A stretch of 64,000 nucleotides of DNA from Sporopachydermia quercuum (lineage: Eukaryota > Ascomycota > Sporopachydermiomycetes > Sporopachydermiales > Sporopachydermiaceae): positions 535,148 through 599,147 of the forward strand of contig BCGN01000003.1 in assembly GCA_001599295.1 (NCBI GenBank). Reading direction: 5' to 3'. The stretch's first letter is position 1. Each line of letters starts with the position of its first letter. The notes under the pieces were generated by a model that saw only the letters and a list, made by a program, of their open reading frames with translations, ran no database searches and was not told the DNA's origin. The position numbers and the translations under genes are program-made. Of this stretch, positions 34,235-45,254 are shown piece by piece.

Positions 34235-34603
34235 ATGGCACCTCTGACTCCAATATTTAATCATCAACAAGTTCTTGCAAAGGCTAATGCAGCATTTTCA
34301 GTTAAAGAGAACGGAGAACTAGATTGTCCTATCAAAGAGCTAACACAATATAATTGTGATATAAAGAAAACGTACAATAGAGATAGTAATGTTTGGGAAT
34401 CTGAAATACATTGTGTACCTTTTAAACGACTATTCTATGCATGTCCTAATTCTAAGATCAAACAGGAATATTTGATGAAGAGAAACAAGTTGATTGGAGA
34501 AGATATCGGCCCAGGAAATCAATCTACGGAACGTGAATATACATTGATAGAAATCACAAAAAAGGATACAAACTTAAGGAGCAAACTGAAGGAGAAAACT
34601 TAA
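34235..34603 (+). CDS. SOM1: Som1-like inner membrane peptidase subunit
   Basis: A 122-residue protein. The core CPIKELTQYNCDIK, then HCVPFKRLFYAC, matches the yeast Som1 pattern CxxKEL-Q-C and C-PFKRLF-C, including the spaced cysteines. Som1 is a small intermembrane-space subunit that works with the Imp1/Imp2 inner membrane peptidase, which cleaves sorting signals of some imported and mitochondrially encoded proteins. The start MAPLTPIF agrees with MAPPT of S. cerevisiae. It is longer than the 74-residue yeast protein, with an insertion between the second and third cysteine and a charged C-terminal tail. It is convergent with MMS2, about 215 bp apart. Confidence 0.85.
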   Translation: MAPLTPIFNHQQVLAKANAAFSVKENGELDCPIKELTQYNCDIKKTYNRDSNVWESEIHCVPFKRLFYACPNSKIKQEYLMKRNKLIGEDIGPGNQSTEREYTLIEITKKDTNLRSKLKEKT

Positions 34604-34818
34604 GGATAAAAAAAGCGGACCAACGACTGATGAAAGTTCTACTTCTAGTTCCAGTTCTCGAATCACTATTACGAAAACAAAAGCTTTGCTGTCATAATGA
34701 TTTTGTAAGAGGACATTAGAATTATCTCCTTCCGATTCAACAAATGAAATTAATGATATAAACGCTGTTAACAAGAGTGTATATTCGGCAATTTATAAAA
34801 GTATGAATGGTTATGCAT

Positions 34819-35505
34819 TTAAAAGGTTGAGCCTTCAGCCGGCTGTGGTAGCTTTCTGTTAGAACCACTGGCCATTTCCCTGCAGAAGTTAGTATTGAAC
34901 TTAGTCGTGAAAATTTTGGAATCTTGGCTATACATATCAAAGCCACATAATACTGGAAAACTTACTTTCGCAACTCTAACAATACAGTTTCCATTGTATA
35001 GTTTCGTTTCCATTGAGCTAGGCATGGAACAACCGTTGGATTAACAAAACCATTATTTTGGTTTACGCAAGGAATATTGATTTTGGAAACGAACTTCACC
35101 ACAGGTGGCTCATCAGGATATTTAGTACCGCACTCTAACGTAAGACTATAAATTCTGTTTTCATGAGCACTCTTCAATCATATTGTTAGTAGTCAATGTA
35201 GATACTCCTATTATAGACCATAAGGCATACATATTTTCACACCGTAAGCTGTTTCACCAAATAAACTTACATGTGGAGGACCAATTATAGTACCATTCCA
35301 GTATGTCATTGTCATATCATCAGGATCTGCTAGACCATATGAACATGATTCAGGACCCAACCCTTTTTCTCCCTTCTCCAACTCTTCTAAAAGTCTGAAA
35401 CTTCTTGGTCTATAAACAAATCATTTGTTAGCTCGATTCTAACTCAAATCAGTCAGATTCAGAATCTATTACTCGATTATACACTACTTACACTTTTGCC
35501 GACAT
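34819..35505 (-). CDS. MMS2: Ubiquitin E2 variant Mms2, three introns
   Basis: Non-catalytic E2 partner of Ubc13 in K63-linked ubiquitin chain building for error-free post-replication repair. Four exons join in phase: 35505-35492, 35409-35271, 35171-34966 and 34879-34819, giving 139 residues (yeast 137). Introns are 82, 99 and 86 nt, each with a GTAAGT donor; intron 2 carries TACTAAC before its AAG acceptor. Conserved text: PRSFRLLEELEKGEKGLGPE, SCSYGLADPDDMTMTYWNGT, ENRIYSLTLECGTKYPDEPP, WKRNYTMETVLLELRK. As in all Mms2 proteins, the HPN and active-site cysteine setting of true E2 enzymes is absent. S. cerevisiae MMS2 has one intron close to its start; here there are two more. Confidence 0.96.
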
Positions 35506-36436
35506 TTTGCTTTATTATAGAGGTCCCAGCTGTTCTTGACCGCGTGTAAATCACCTAGAATACTTGTACTTGATCCCTGACAATCTAATCCTATCAGATA
35601 TGATTTCTAATTCATGTTATGCTATCTCCGAATCATGAATCACCTTCATCCAAAGTTCAAATTTAATTCCTATTTTAATCAACAACTAATCAAATTATAT
35701 TGCGTTCTCTTCTAACTGTATCATAGTCGAGAGAACATTGACACCATCTGTAAGTACTCATTATCATATCCTCATTTATCATCACAGTTCCTCTAATGTC
35801 TTGTGTGCAAAGTCTCGTTCCATTTGGTCTTCATTCTTCTAATGATTATCTAATCAGAAAAAACAACTTTCAAAGCCCATGGTTTGTTTCTTGTTGGGGT
35901 CAATTTCGTGCACAATCGTACATAGTTTACACTACCTTTTGACCCAGTTTCTAGAACACCCAATCTTTTTCCAATATATTGCATGTAACTGTATAATCAT
36001 GTACATTATACATATCTTGCAGAAACATCCAAAGGTACTTCCATTTTAGTACAAACTATAAACAGTTTACCTTTTTAAGACCATCTAAAAAGGTAGAAGG
36101 ATTTGTAGATGTTTCAAAGGGTTTTAATTTTCTTTCGAAGATAAACGTTAGGATGATGAGAGAGGTAAGCACAGTTATGAATGGGAAGTAAGTCAGTCTT
36201 TTCTCACGTTTGTTGCACAGTTAATGTTGTTAATCTTATCCTAATAGATTATATTTTATAAAAAGTAGTATAGGTAGCTGTTTAATATTGCAAATGTTGC
36301 TTGAATTGCAACTGAGTATAAAGATAATTACTAAAGAGGGGCGGGCCTACATTATTAACGACAAAGGATCAATTGGAATAAGCTCTTATATTATAAAAAT
36401 CAGTGAGGAACCTAGGGGGATACAAATAAAACTATT
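35506..36436. other. Divergent promoter region between MMS2 and MAD1
   Basis: No gene recognised. GTAAGT strings at about 35751 and 36188 may be chance or leader introns; neither has a settled partner. Confidence 0.4.
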
Positions 36437-38713
36437 ATGAGTGAAGGCACAAAAATGGCAAATCTAGCTTCCCCAAAGCCAACGGTTAGAAATAAGAACA
36501 GAAAATCATTATCGTCAGTTCTTAAGCCAATTGACAATTACCTATCACCAAGAAGATCTCCATCAGTGATGAACATACTGAAATCTGATTCTGAAAAAGA
36601 AAGTGAAGTTTTTGAATTGAGGAGACAAATCTCTACTCTTCAATATGAGTTGTCAAGTTTAAAAGATGAAAAGGACTTGGAGAAGTTGTCATTTGAAAAG
36701 GTAGTGCAAGAGCTACGGCAACAATTAAATACTGAAGGTGAAAAAATAGACTCTTTGGAATCTGATCAGGAATTCTTATACAAGAAAAATCAAGAATATG
36801 AGAAAGAAGTTGAATCGCTGAAAGATGAGTTGTCTACTCAGAAGCGTGAAAACGAGAAAATAATTGCGACGCTGCGAACTAAGTATAACACTAATAATGA
36901 TGAATTATTTGACGTGAAGGATGAATTAAGGTCAATTACTATGACCAAAGACAGAGAGGTCAATATCTTGAAAATGAAGCTAGATTCAACGGAAGGCATC
37001 AAAAACGAGTTGACTAATCGTCTGGAAATGCTGTCTCGAGATTTAGAAGAGAAGAGGACGGAACTACTGCAGAAAGATACCTCTATTGAGAAGCTTAGAC
37101 AAGAGAATATTTCACTCAAATCGGATCGCTCTTCAACTGACGATAAGTCAAATCTGGAACTGATTTCGAGGGAGTTAAAAGAACAGTTAAAGTATATTGA
37201 AGAACTGGAAGCTAAAGATAGAAAACAAACTTCAATGATAGAAGATTATAAAGCTAAGAACGAATCTATGGAGGTTTTAAAAGAAGAAAAAAGACAGCTG
37301 GAAACACAACTAGCAGCTCTTGAGTCGCTGAGAAATAAGGTAGCAGAGTACGAAATTATGTTATCACGATTCACTGAAGAAAAGGAACAGTGGAATAAAC
37401 TCATTAAGTCTTCTGGTATGGAATCTAAAGATGATTTAACATCAATATCACCACAGCAAGTTTTTAAATCGTTATCACAGGAAAGATTAGAAAAGGCCTT
37501 ACTAATAGAGAAGTTAGGTAGAATCGAGGCCGATAGTGCATCAAGTTTACATGGTCTTGAAGAAATAGAAAAAGAGTATAAAAAGGTAGTGACTGAACGA
37601 GATGAGATAGAGAATAAATATATCAAGGAAGCTAATCTACGGAACAAAATTGAAAGGCAGAAAGCTTTGGCTTTAAAAGAAACCCAATTTTTGCGTGAAC
37701 AATTAAAACGTTTTGATTTAGAGGATGAGGAAGTATCAAAACTGACAGGAGCCATTAATAACAGTAAAAAAGGTGANTCAGGAACATATAAACAAAGAGT
37801 CCTAGAATTGGAGAAGATAATTGATGAATATAAGAGTGAAATTCAAGTCTTAGTGAATCAACTAAAGGAAAAAGATGGTATTGATAATAGTAATATTGGA
37901 GCTGATAGCCGGAAGAGAAGAAAAAGGATCTCGGATACTTTTGATACCGAATATAATAAGATCGGCGAACTGAAGAAGCAGTTGAAGGATACGGAGAATG
38001 AGAGAGATAATTTGACTATCGAAGTAACATCATTGAAAAATGATTTGTCAATCCTAGAGGAAAAGTTCAAAAAACTCAAAACGTCGGCAGCAAATGTCCA
38101 GAGCTCAGCTGAGTCNCCTGTTAGAATCTTACAGTTGAAGGACAATCCAGCAAGCAGGGACCAAGCTGTGAAAAAGGAATATTTAGATCAACTTCAAAAG
38201 GAGAATAATGAGTTATTAGCGCAACTTAAAAACAAGTTAGATAACGAAGCTTCAACGGAAAACAAAATGATACCGAAATCCGTTCTTGATAGGTTTAGAT
38301 TGGAAATGAAGCAAACAGAAGAAAAATTATATGAGAAAGAAAAGCGTATAGTGAGATTGAGAGAGATCTTTTCTGCAAAATCGTTAGAATTCCGTGAAGC
38401 GGTTTACTCTCTCCTGGGTTATCAATTGGATTTCCTCCAAAACAATAAGGTCAGAGTGAAATCTAAATATTCTATATCTGATTCCCAATCATTTATATTT
38501 GATCCTGATGCAAAGACAATGAAAATGGCTGGAAGAAATGTCAGTTCTGATAGTAATTGTAAAGGTGTTGATTTTACTATGAGTGAAGAAAATGAAACAG
38601 GATTTATCAAAGAATGCGAGAACCTTATAGCATTTTGGGTGAAAGAAAGAAGGGAAATACCAGGGTTTCTGTCAGCCCTCAATCTTGAGTTGTTCGAACG
38701 AAACAATCGGTAA
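36437..38713 (+). CDS. MAD1: Spindle checkpoint protein Mad1
   Basis: Coiled-coil scaffold of the spindle assembly checkpoint that holds Mad2 at unattached kinetochores and sits at nuclear pores in interphase. 758 residues (yeast 749). After a basic Ser/Pro N-terminus (residues 1-50), almost the whole protein is heptad-rich coiled coil. The diagnostic C-terminal parts are PVRILQLKDNPASRDQAVKK (about residue 568), RLREIFSAKSLEFREAVYSL (about 648; RLK-type Bub1-binding motif with RLR) and LLGYQLDF, followed by a compact RWD-type domain. A basic patch SRKRRKRISD (about 490) sits where the Mad2-binding region begins in yeast. The start is ATG 36437. Two ambiguous bases do not break the frame. Confidence 0.9.
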   Translation: MSEGTKMANLASPKPTVRNKNRKSLSSVLKPIDNYLSPRRSPSVMNILKSDSEKESEVFELRRQISTLQYELSSLKDEKDLEKLSFEKVVQELRQQLNTEGEKIDSLESDQEFLYKKNQEYEKEVESLKDELSTQKRENEKIIATLRTKYNTNNDELFDVKDELRSITMTKDREVNILKMKLDSTEGIKNELTNRLEMLSRDLEEKRTELLQKDTSIEKLRQENISLKSDRSSTDDKSNLELISRELKEQLKYIEELEAKDRKQTSMIEDYKAKNESMEVLKEEKRQLETQLAALESLRNKVAEYEIMLSRFTEEKEQWNKLIKSSGMESKDDLTSISPQQVFKSLSQERLEKALLIEKLGRIEADSASSLHGLEEIEKEYKKVVTERDEIENKYIKEANLRNKIERQKALALKETQFLREQLKRFDLEDEEVSKLTGAINNSKKGXSGTYKQRVLELEKIIDEYKSEIQVLVNQLKEKDGIDNSNIGADSRKRRKRISDTFDTEYNKIGELKKQLKDTENERDNLTIEVTSLKNDLSILEEKFKKLKTSAANVQSSAEXPVRILQLKDNPASRDQAVKKEYLDQLQKENNELLAQLKNKLDNEASTENKMIPKSVLDRFRLEMKQTEEKLYEKEKRIVRLREIFSAKSLEFREAVYSLLGYQLDFLQNNKVRVKSKYSISDSQSFIFDPDAKTMKMAGRNVSSDSNCKGVDFTMSEENETGFIKECENLIAFWVKERREIPGFLSALNLELFERNNR

Positions 38714-40046
38714 AAGTTGAGTTTCATTCGAATGCAGATGAAAATGAAGAAGTACTCAATTGTTAATGATGGATTTTATTTATTTTTCTGGTTGCCAAGT
38801 AATTGGTTAATACATCTATGTATGCTAATTGATATTTTTATGATTTAATGCCCTGTACGTACTTTCTAAAGCGTAAGTAAGTATGAAACGACATTACTTG
38901 GAAAGAAAGAGGAAAAGACTTTGTATAGATATTATATTAGGTATAAATTGATTATACCTAACAAGATTAGTGCCTAGTTGAATTCCCGAAATTGACGACT
39001 TTATTGCATATGTCTGTGAAAATCATCAACTATTATTGGGTTAGACAATCAATGGTATCTTGTTTATTCTTATGATAAATCTCTATAGTAAAAGAGCTTC
39101 TAATAAGTAGGAAAACAGCAATAGCTAACAATAAATATCTTACCGGATATCAATAAATTTGTTAAAATATTGAAATTGTGCTTGCTGATCAACTGCTAAA
39201 GAAAGGTTCATTCGGCTCGTTAGGTTCGCTTTAGTTCTGTCATGCATAGAAATCCGTCCTAGAACTCTAAACAATGCTTTTGAGATGATGTGTTCTTAAA
39301 ACCATTTCTCTTTAAGAACCCATAAGGGGTTTTAAGAATTGTATTTATGTGAAGAAAATTCNGTTCATATGAAGCTCTGAGAAACAACAAAGTGGTAGAT
39401 TTGTCACTTAATAATATCATTTCAGGAGTAAAGAGGGTGCTCCTTACTATGCTATTTCTTTGTTACTANCAATTCAAATATGCATAAATATGCAGTGATT
39501 AATTAAGATTTGTCTACTCTACCTTACGTCAAGAAGTAGAGCAAAAAAACAGATTAGAGTTCCATAGTCTACTTTAAACTTTATTACTCCCAGCTAAAGT
39601 GACAAAGTTGTTTTATCATCCGTTTGAACTTCCAGCAATTATAATATTGATGTTTACAATAAGATTGAAAGACACAGTTACACAATTACTTATCAAACAC
39701 TTATCCTTAAGTTGCAGCTTATTTTAATAGTATGTCAAGAATATTCTTCGTAAAAAGCAGAACCCAATTGCATTATATACAACAAAGAATGAATTTGTTA
39801 GGAACCATTTTAACGGTCAGATTAAAGTTCCTATGAAACCTTAAAACAAACTTAAATAATATTCCACCCTCGAAAAAATGAATGCGTGAATATTATTTCA
39901 ATTGTTTTATAATGAACATACTATCGAGAACTACAAAAGCAAATATNCTAATACTATATTTATGAGATGCCTATTATGCTAATAGGAGTTTCGCACTTAT
40001 TAACATCTAATTGTATACATTACCTACAGTCATATCATTTAGTTAT
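38714..40046. other. Long spacer between MAD1 and LCL3
   Basis: AT-rich, with three ambiguous bases between 39362 and 39947. No coding frame, tRNA or repeat array recognised. Confidence 0.45.
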
Positions 40047-40085
40047 ATGGTATCAGATTGGATCAAACGATCGTCCCAACAATGA
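40047..40085 (+). promoter_or_regulatory. 12-codon uORF overlapping the LCL3 start
   Basis: ATG at 40047 opens a 12-codon frame whose TGA (40083-40085) overlaps the LCL3 ATG (40082-40084) as ATGA. Such an overlap can permit termination and reinitiation. Whether the mRNA starts upstream of it is unknown. Confidence 0.4.
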
Positions 40086-40888
40086 CAAAGAACAGTTTGA
40101 TATCACAGTCAACTAATGCCAATGAAAATAACTGTTCAGTTACAAAAACTGAAAAGGAAGAAAAATCTGAAAGGGTAACCACTAGGTATTTCATCAACAG
40201 CCCGCAAGAACCATCACAGCAAGTAACCATTGCAGATCCGGCAGTACTTCTGGCAACTGCTGAGCTATTGGCTATACTCTTCGGTTGCTATGCAATTTAC
40301 AATCGTTTCATCAAAAGAATACCAAATGTCGAGAAATTACCACGAACTGCTTTAAGGAAAAGAACCTTTTACGGTAAGGTGACGTCTGTTGGTGATGGTG
40401 ACAACTTTCATTTTTATCATACACCAGGAGGAGTTCTACTAGGATGGGGTTGGCTTAGAAAAGTACCAGAGGTCAATCAAAGAGGTCTCAAAGATCAAAC
40501 TTTTCATGTAAGGCTTTGTGGGATTGATGCACCAGAAAGAAGTCATTTTGGAAAACCAGGACAGAAATGGGGGGATGAAGCAATGGAATTTTTAAGGTCT
40601 TACATATTAGGAACTCATGTTAGAGTGAAACCACTGAGTTTAGACCAATATGGTAGAATTGTGGGTAAAAGTTGGAAGACTACCTGGCTGGGACGACGAG
40701 ATATTAGCGCTGAAATGTTACGGAAAGGATGGGCCGTTATTTATGACGCGAAAACTGGAGCAGAGTTTGATGGTAGCGAAGTAAAATATNCGCGATTGGC
40801 ATCAATGGCAAGATCATATAGATTGGGCATGTGGCAACATGGGGTGAAGAAAGTAGTATTACCAGGTGAGTTTAAGAGAACAAGCTAA
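40082..40888 (+). CDS. LCL3: Mitochondrial-type thermonuclease Lcl3
   Basis: Probable membrane-anchored endonuclease of the staphylococcal nuclease fold. 268 residues from ATG 40082; the frame is open above this but has no earlier ATG. A membrane segment at about residues 55-75 (ATAELLAILFGCYAIYN) is followed by the nuclease domain: YGKVTSVGDGDNFHFYHTPG, VRLCGIDAPERSHFG (the LxGIDAPE motif with acidic catalytic residues), VRVKPLSLDQYGRIVGKSW and YRLGMWQHG. All match yeast Lcl3. It is convergent with GUP1, about 200 bp apart. One ambiguous base lies in the C-terminal part. Confidence 0.93.
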   Translation: MTKNSLISQSTNANENNCSVTKTEKEEKSERVTTRYFINSPQEPSQQVTIADPAVLLATAELLAILFGCYAIYNRFIKRIPNVEKLPRTALRKRTFYGKVTSVGDGDNFHFYHTPGGVLLGWGWLRKVPEVNQRGLKDQTFHVRLCGIDAPERSHFGKPGQKWGDEAMEFLRSYILGTHVRVKPLSLDQYGRIVGKSWKTTWLGRRDISAEMLRKGWAVIYDAKTGAEFDGSEVKYXRLASMARSYRLGMWQHGVKKVVLPGEFKRTS

Positions 40889-41095
40889 ACGAGCTGAATG
40901 ACCTATGACGAATTTAGCTACGTTTTTTATACATTTTAATTTTTTTTGATGATTGTCATCTTGACACTACCTAGTATTTCTAGCTGTAATACTACTCATA
41001 TTACACATCTATTCACAAACAACAACAAACAATTTTATTGAACAGGGGGGAAGAAAAACAAATTCTAGAATAATCATCTCTTTCATAAATCAAAC

Positions 41096-42892
41096 TTAGC
41101 ATCTGATATTGATACCATGTCTCTTCTCACTCTCACGTAATTCAAACATAACATGAGCTGCAACGAATAGACACAGTGAACTAAGGAAAGCAAANTGCAA
41201 ACCACCAGAAGTCGTAAACATGCGTACTAATAACTCCTTTACACCAGCGAGGCCCAAACAAAATCCAACTAAATTCGCTAACATCATCATCCAAATATTA
41301 CAAACGGCACCAACAGCACATAAATGTCTATACAGCTCTTCCCTACCAATATAATTCTTTGCTGGAAAAATATAACCAGCTAAAATCTCAGGAATAATGA
41401 ATAAAACCACTAGCCATCCCCATAACAATAACTTCAACTCTATATCGTGCCATATTGCAACAAAAGTAAAGACGGCCAAAGTATTAATGATTGGTCTTTT
41501 GCCTCCACCAATAGGAATATAAATGTATCTCACAATCCAGCGATTGAAACTTCTATGCCAAGCTCTCCAGAAAGATTTAGCAGAATAGTTATTATCCATA
41601 CATCTAACCATATTTTCAGGGGAGTCGATATGATCAATTAGTGCCCATAGTCTGAACGTTCTCCATGGAATAAGCAATTTCAACCAAATAATGTTCAAGT
41701 TGAAGAAACCTATCATAGAGATTTCAAATGGTGTATCACCGGTCCAAGCTTTCGTTTTAGAGATAGCAACAACATAAATATGATGGAGAATGAATTCCAT
41801 AAGGAAAATACACCACAAAAGTCTCAGTGCATATAATTTCGTAAATTTTGTAGTAATTGTGGGCAATGGGTTTCTTGATTGATAGATAAAATCATTGAAT
41901 GTAACAATTGGACCAGCAAGGTATAATGGGGCATATCCAATATAAGCAATCAAATGAACAAAATTATAATCAGATATAGAAATAGGTGCTACTAGNCTTT
42001 CTCTATCTTCAAGATACTCAATCATACCTATAGTTCTTATATCGCTTTCACTACTTAGTTTAGCTTTTGTCTCCAATGAAGGGACTTCTGCATTCTTTCT
42101 CAGTTTTTCGAAATAATCAAGATTGAAGCTCAACATTCTCAGCATTGTGAAATTGAAGAAAACATCCCATCTGTGAATAATACCAGTATTGTAGTCCATA
42201 AATAGAAGCTTCATGTTCAATTGGTAGAAAAAGATCTTTCGAGTGTAATTATTGATAAACAATGTAGCAATACCGAATATCCATGTCACAGCAATACCAA
42301 CTCTAATACTTCGAATACTCCATCTACTTTCAGTTTTGTTAAAAATGAAAGTAAACAAATAGCAAATAAGAATCTGAACGTATATTCGAATACAGTTATA
42401 GCCATGCGCTGCAAAGAAGAATATCAGGGCAAAAACAAAATCAAAAGTCAGTCTTCTCAGATTGAGCAACCGGATTTGAGGTTTATAAGGACGAACAAAA
42501 GAATTGATATCGCAGAAGACCCTTCGTAATAATGAATGGACAGCAATGAGAGCTGATATTGAAAAGATATTATCACGAAAGAATTTGTATTGACCATCTG
42601 AGTTATCAACTTTCCTATTCCACATCCATCCGGGAGTAAGCAATGGTAGGTAGAAATTGTAATTAGGATTTGAAGTCGAACTTGCATCCATACCGCCTTT
42701 AAACAAAAGTGGAATCACAATGAGGAATACCAAATAATATAGTTTGAATTCTGTGGTATTCCATCTTGATTTACCTGCTTGGCTTATAATCCTTTCACGT
42801 TTCTTGATATCTGTACTAGGTTTCAACCTGGAGTCTAACAACTCCAAGGAGAAGTAGGGCCACCATTTATCAAAATGTTCTCCCAAACCCAT
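41096..42892 (-). CDS. GUP1: Gup1 membrane-bound O-acyltransferase
   Basis: Multi-pass ER MBOAT enzyme that remodels GPI-anchor lipids; first found as a glycerol-uptake factor. Start chosen at ATG 42892: the frame stays open about 110 bp upstream but without an ATG, and yeast Gup1 aligns just after this Met with LLDSRLKPS. 598 residues (yeast 560). Landmarks: [87 protein letters not shown] (MBOAT Asn/Asp site region) and [17 protein letters not shown], which carries the catalytic histidine. The C-terminus ends [16 protein letters not shown] as in the family. About ten membrane segments. Confidence 0.96.
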   Translation of the reverse strand: MGLGEHFDKWWPYFSLELLDSRLKPSTDIKKRERIISQAGKSRWNTTEFKLYYLVFLIVIPLLFKGGMDASSTSNPNYNFYLPLLTPGWMWNRKVDNSDGQYKFFRDNIFSISALIAVHSLLRRVFCDINSFVRPYKPQIRLLNLRRLTFDFVFALIFFFAAHGYNCIRIYVQILICYLFTFIFNKTESRWSIRSIRVGIAVTWIFGIATLFINNYTRKIFFYQLNMKLLFMDYNTGIIHRWDVFFNFTMLRMLSFNLDYFEKLRKNAEVPSLETKAKLSSESDIRTIGMIEYLEDREXLVAPISISDYNFVHLIAYIGYAPLYLAGPIVTFNDFIYQSRNPLPTITTKFTKLYALRLLWCIFLMEFILHHIYVVAISKTKAWTGDTPFEISMIGFFNLNIIWLKLLIPWRTFRLWALIDHIDSPENMVRCMDNNYSAKSFWRAWHRSFNRWIVRYIYIPIGGGKRPIINTLAVFTFVAIWHDIELKLLLWGWLVVLFIIPEILAGYIFPAKNYIGREELYRHLCAVGAVCNIWMMMLANLVGFCLGLAGVKELLVRMFTTSGGLXFAFLSSLCLFVAAHVMFELRESEKRHGINIRC

Positions 42893-43801
42893 TTCAGATG
42901 ATAGTAATGATTTCGCGCGGATTGAATGGAATGTTAGCCTTATATTATAAGGATCCACATCGTTCAGTAGATCTTTATCAATGACTGATACGGATAAGTT
43001 GTTGATAGTAGTGAATCATCCATTGAATTGGCATTACATCTATCACGCAAAAAATAAGATAACTGAGGGGTCTTCTCAAGCTGTCTCTTTTAAGTTTGTT
43101 GTCCTTCATCTGGGGAAACAAACCTTGTTTGTGGAGATTAGATTTCTTCATTAACTTAGTTGTTCAAATTTATTAAGATATCTTTTTTAATAACGATTTT
43201 TAACCTGTGGAGTCTATATGAAATGGACGTCTGTTATAGAAGGATACCTTGAAGAGTCGTTAAGTATTTGTACCCTATTTTATATTGCTTTCTGATGCTG
43301 ACCAAAGACTGCTTTTGAAATAAACTCATATATAAACTTTGTACATGTGAAGCATGTCTTTAAACAGGATCGATTGTAGAAAAGGAAGAGAGAAGAACTA
43401 TTAACTGGGAAGAGGTAATTTGAAATTCACCCAATTTACCAACTACCAACTAATACTAAACTAAGCAACGGTTTTCTTAACTTCTGTTCTTAACAGTTGA
43501 TTATTACCACCCACTTGTTTTCACTAGAAACCTTCCTCATCTCTCCCATTTTTGCATCATATATAGAACATCTCATATCAGGTTCTTCGATTAAATACCA
43601 CAATTAAATGTTTACATAATCGCTGAAATACCAATCAAAATTTGAACCTTTCCTTCCCATGTTGAAAAATCTCATACATTTTGACTCACAGAAAAACACA
43701 CCTTTCATACTTATCTTCTTCGCATGTATTATCAAATTAGTCTCATAGTATCAGCTATTCCACAGGCAGGCTAGATAATTACTAGCTTTAGATCTCTGAC
43801 C
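42893..43801. other. Divergent promoter region
   Basis: Between GUP1 and the downstream membrane-protein gene. No coding frame recognised. Confidence 0.45.
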
Positions 43802-44512
43802 ATGAAACGTACACTCAGCAGCTTTAAAGAGTTGGAAAGACGTCCTAACCCTCCGGGGTGGACTCCTCCAAAAGGTCCTTATAATCCATACGATGCTAGT
43901 GATGAAAGACCCCCCCAGGGTTATCCATCGGAGAATATGACGACTGGTGTTGCGAGATCCTGGACCTCTATTCCAAAAGATGCATCAACATATAAAGTTG
44001 TTCAAGAAAAAATGAAAAAGCTATCATACACACCAAGACCAATGTCTCAAATATACCCAGGACAATTTCTAGTACTGAAAAGAGACCATACACACAAACA
44101 ATACAATAAAGGTTCAAAAATAACGTCATATGTTATAGTTGTTACTTTATCGGCATATCTTGCATTTTTCTACAGATGGAATGAAGGATCTGAGAATGTT
44201 TTCTCAAGCTTTTACAGATTTAGATTGAGAGTTAAATCGTTGTTTACACCTTTATCAGTAGANGAGAAAGGAGATTTGATATCGAAGATGCCCGAGAGTC
44301 TTGAGAAAGTGACCAATGTTAGTGCTGTACCAATCAAAGAGATTGAGCATGCAGAAAAGAACCAGATCTTTGAAAGACCTCAGAGAAGACATCTTGCATT
44401 AGCACAGTATATCAGCCAAGAACGGCAAGATGCTTATATGAATGCAGTGAAGATAGCAGAGGAGACTTTAGAGAAGAAGAAGAATAAAAGGAAATGGTTT
44501 TATTGGTTTTAG
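43802..44512 (+). CDS. Single-pass membrane protein, unknown (mitochondrial-type)
   Basis: 236 residues from ATG 43802. The N-terminal half is Pro-rich and basic (RRPNPPGWTPPKGPYNPYD) without acidic clusters, and one membrane segment lies at about residues 108-126 (SYVIVVTLSAYLAFFYRW). A charged C-terminal region ends with LEKKKNKRKWFYWF. No signal peptide is evident. Such a layout suits a mitochondrial inner-membrane protein, but I do not recognise the family. The gene sits head to head with GUP1. One ambiguous base falls after the membrane segment. Confidence 0.75.
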   Translation: MKRTLSSFKELERRPNPPGWTPPKGPYNPYDASDERPPQGYPSENMTTGVARSWTSIPKDASTYKVVQEKMKKLSYTPRPMSQIYPGQFLVLKRDHTHKQYNKGSKITSYVIVVTLSAYLAFFYRWNEGSENVFSSFYRFRLRVKSLFTPLSVXEKGDLISKMPESLEKVTNVSAVPIKEIEHAEKNQIFERPQRRHLALAQYISQERQDAYMNAVKIAEETLEKKKNKRKWFYWF

Positions 44513-44798
44513 AAATACTTGTAAATAGATTAGAGAAAGGTATATATATGTCAGGTGCAAAGGCGTATGATACGGGGAAATAAAGTGATTTCATATAACA
44601 GTTTCCGTATGGCAGTGTATGAATATATAGGTGCTAACTCACAAGTGCGTTCAATACTCCTTCATGGAGTAATGAATTGTAAAGCACCAAGTTAATGAAA
44701 TAATTCAGCTCTTTTCCCTATTCAACTATAGAACAAACGCTTTTTTTCCCTTTTTATTTTCCTTGGATTTGTTCTGTGTGGTATTGGTAACTCTATTG

Positions 44799-44906
44799 CT
44801 AAGGAAATGCAGCTAACAATCCTACGATGAGAAAAAGAAGAGATAGAAGCAAACCACTATATAATTTCCCAAATGTAGAAGCCCCAGCAGATATGTGGGC
44901 TTGCAT
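44799..44906 (-). CDS. Candidate 35-residue hydrophobic microprotein
   Basis: A short frame from ATG 44906 to TAG at 44799. It begins MQAHISAGASTFGKLYSG and continues into a continuous hydrophobic stretch LLLSLLFLIVGLLAA, ending FP. One lysine precedes the membrane stretch, so it reads as a tail-anchored or single-pass membrane microprotein. It lies about 350 bp downstream of the patatin gene on the same strand. Short frames can be chance; the Ala/Gly/Ser start and clean hydrophobic block are unlike the AT-rich background here. It could also be the last exon of a spliced gene. Confidence 0.4.
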   Translation of the reverse strand: MQAHISAGASTFGKLYSGLLLSLLFLIVGLLAAFP

Positions 44907-45254
44907 ATGNAAAGAAAAACATAGAGACGATCAAATTAAGATGAATGCATGTNCATCATTATTTGGAAAAGCGAGAAAAAAGATATGTTAGGTGGTAGTG
45001 AATGAATGAATGGTTTATTTATATTGGGAAAAAGATCATTAAAATGAGACCACTTTGATGATAAAATTATGAAGAACCAAATTATTCCATGCTGTAGAGT
45101 AATCATTGTAACTGAGTGAATTCACAACCAAGTCCAAAAATGTTCATATGAAGATTACATGGAATGAAAGTTTGAATGGAAACAATGCATTTCATGATTA
45201 TGAACTAATACATAATACAAAAATAACTAATATAAAATTGCTCCAAACTTAATA
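44907..45254. other. Spacer downstream of the patatin gene
   Basis: No gene seen. It would contain the promoter of the microprotein frame if that is real. Two ambiguous bases at its start. Confidence 0.4.

Noticed and set aside
38857-38885. Tandem splice-donor-like strings (GTACGT, GTAAGTAAGT) after MAD1
   Set aside because: They lie in the 3' region with no upstream open exon that would need them.
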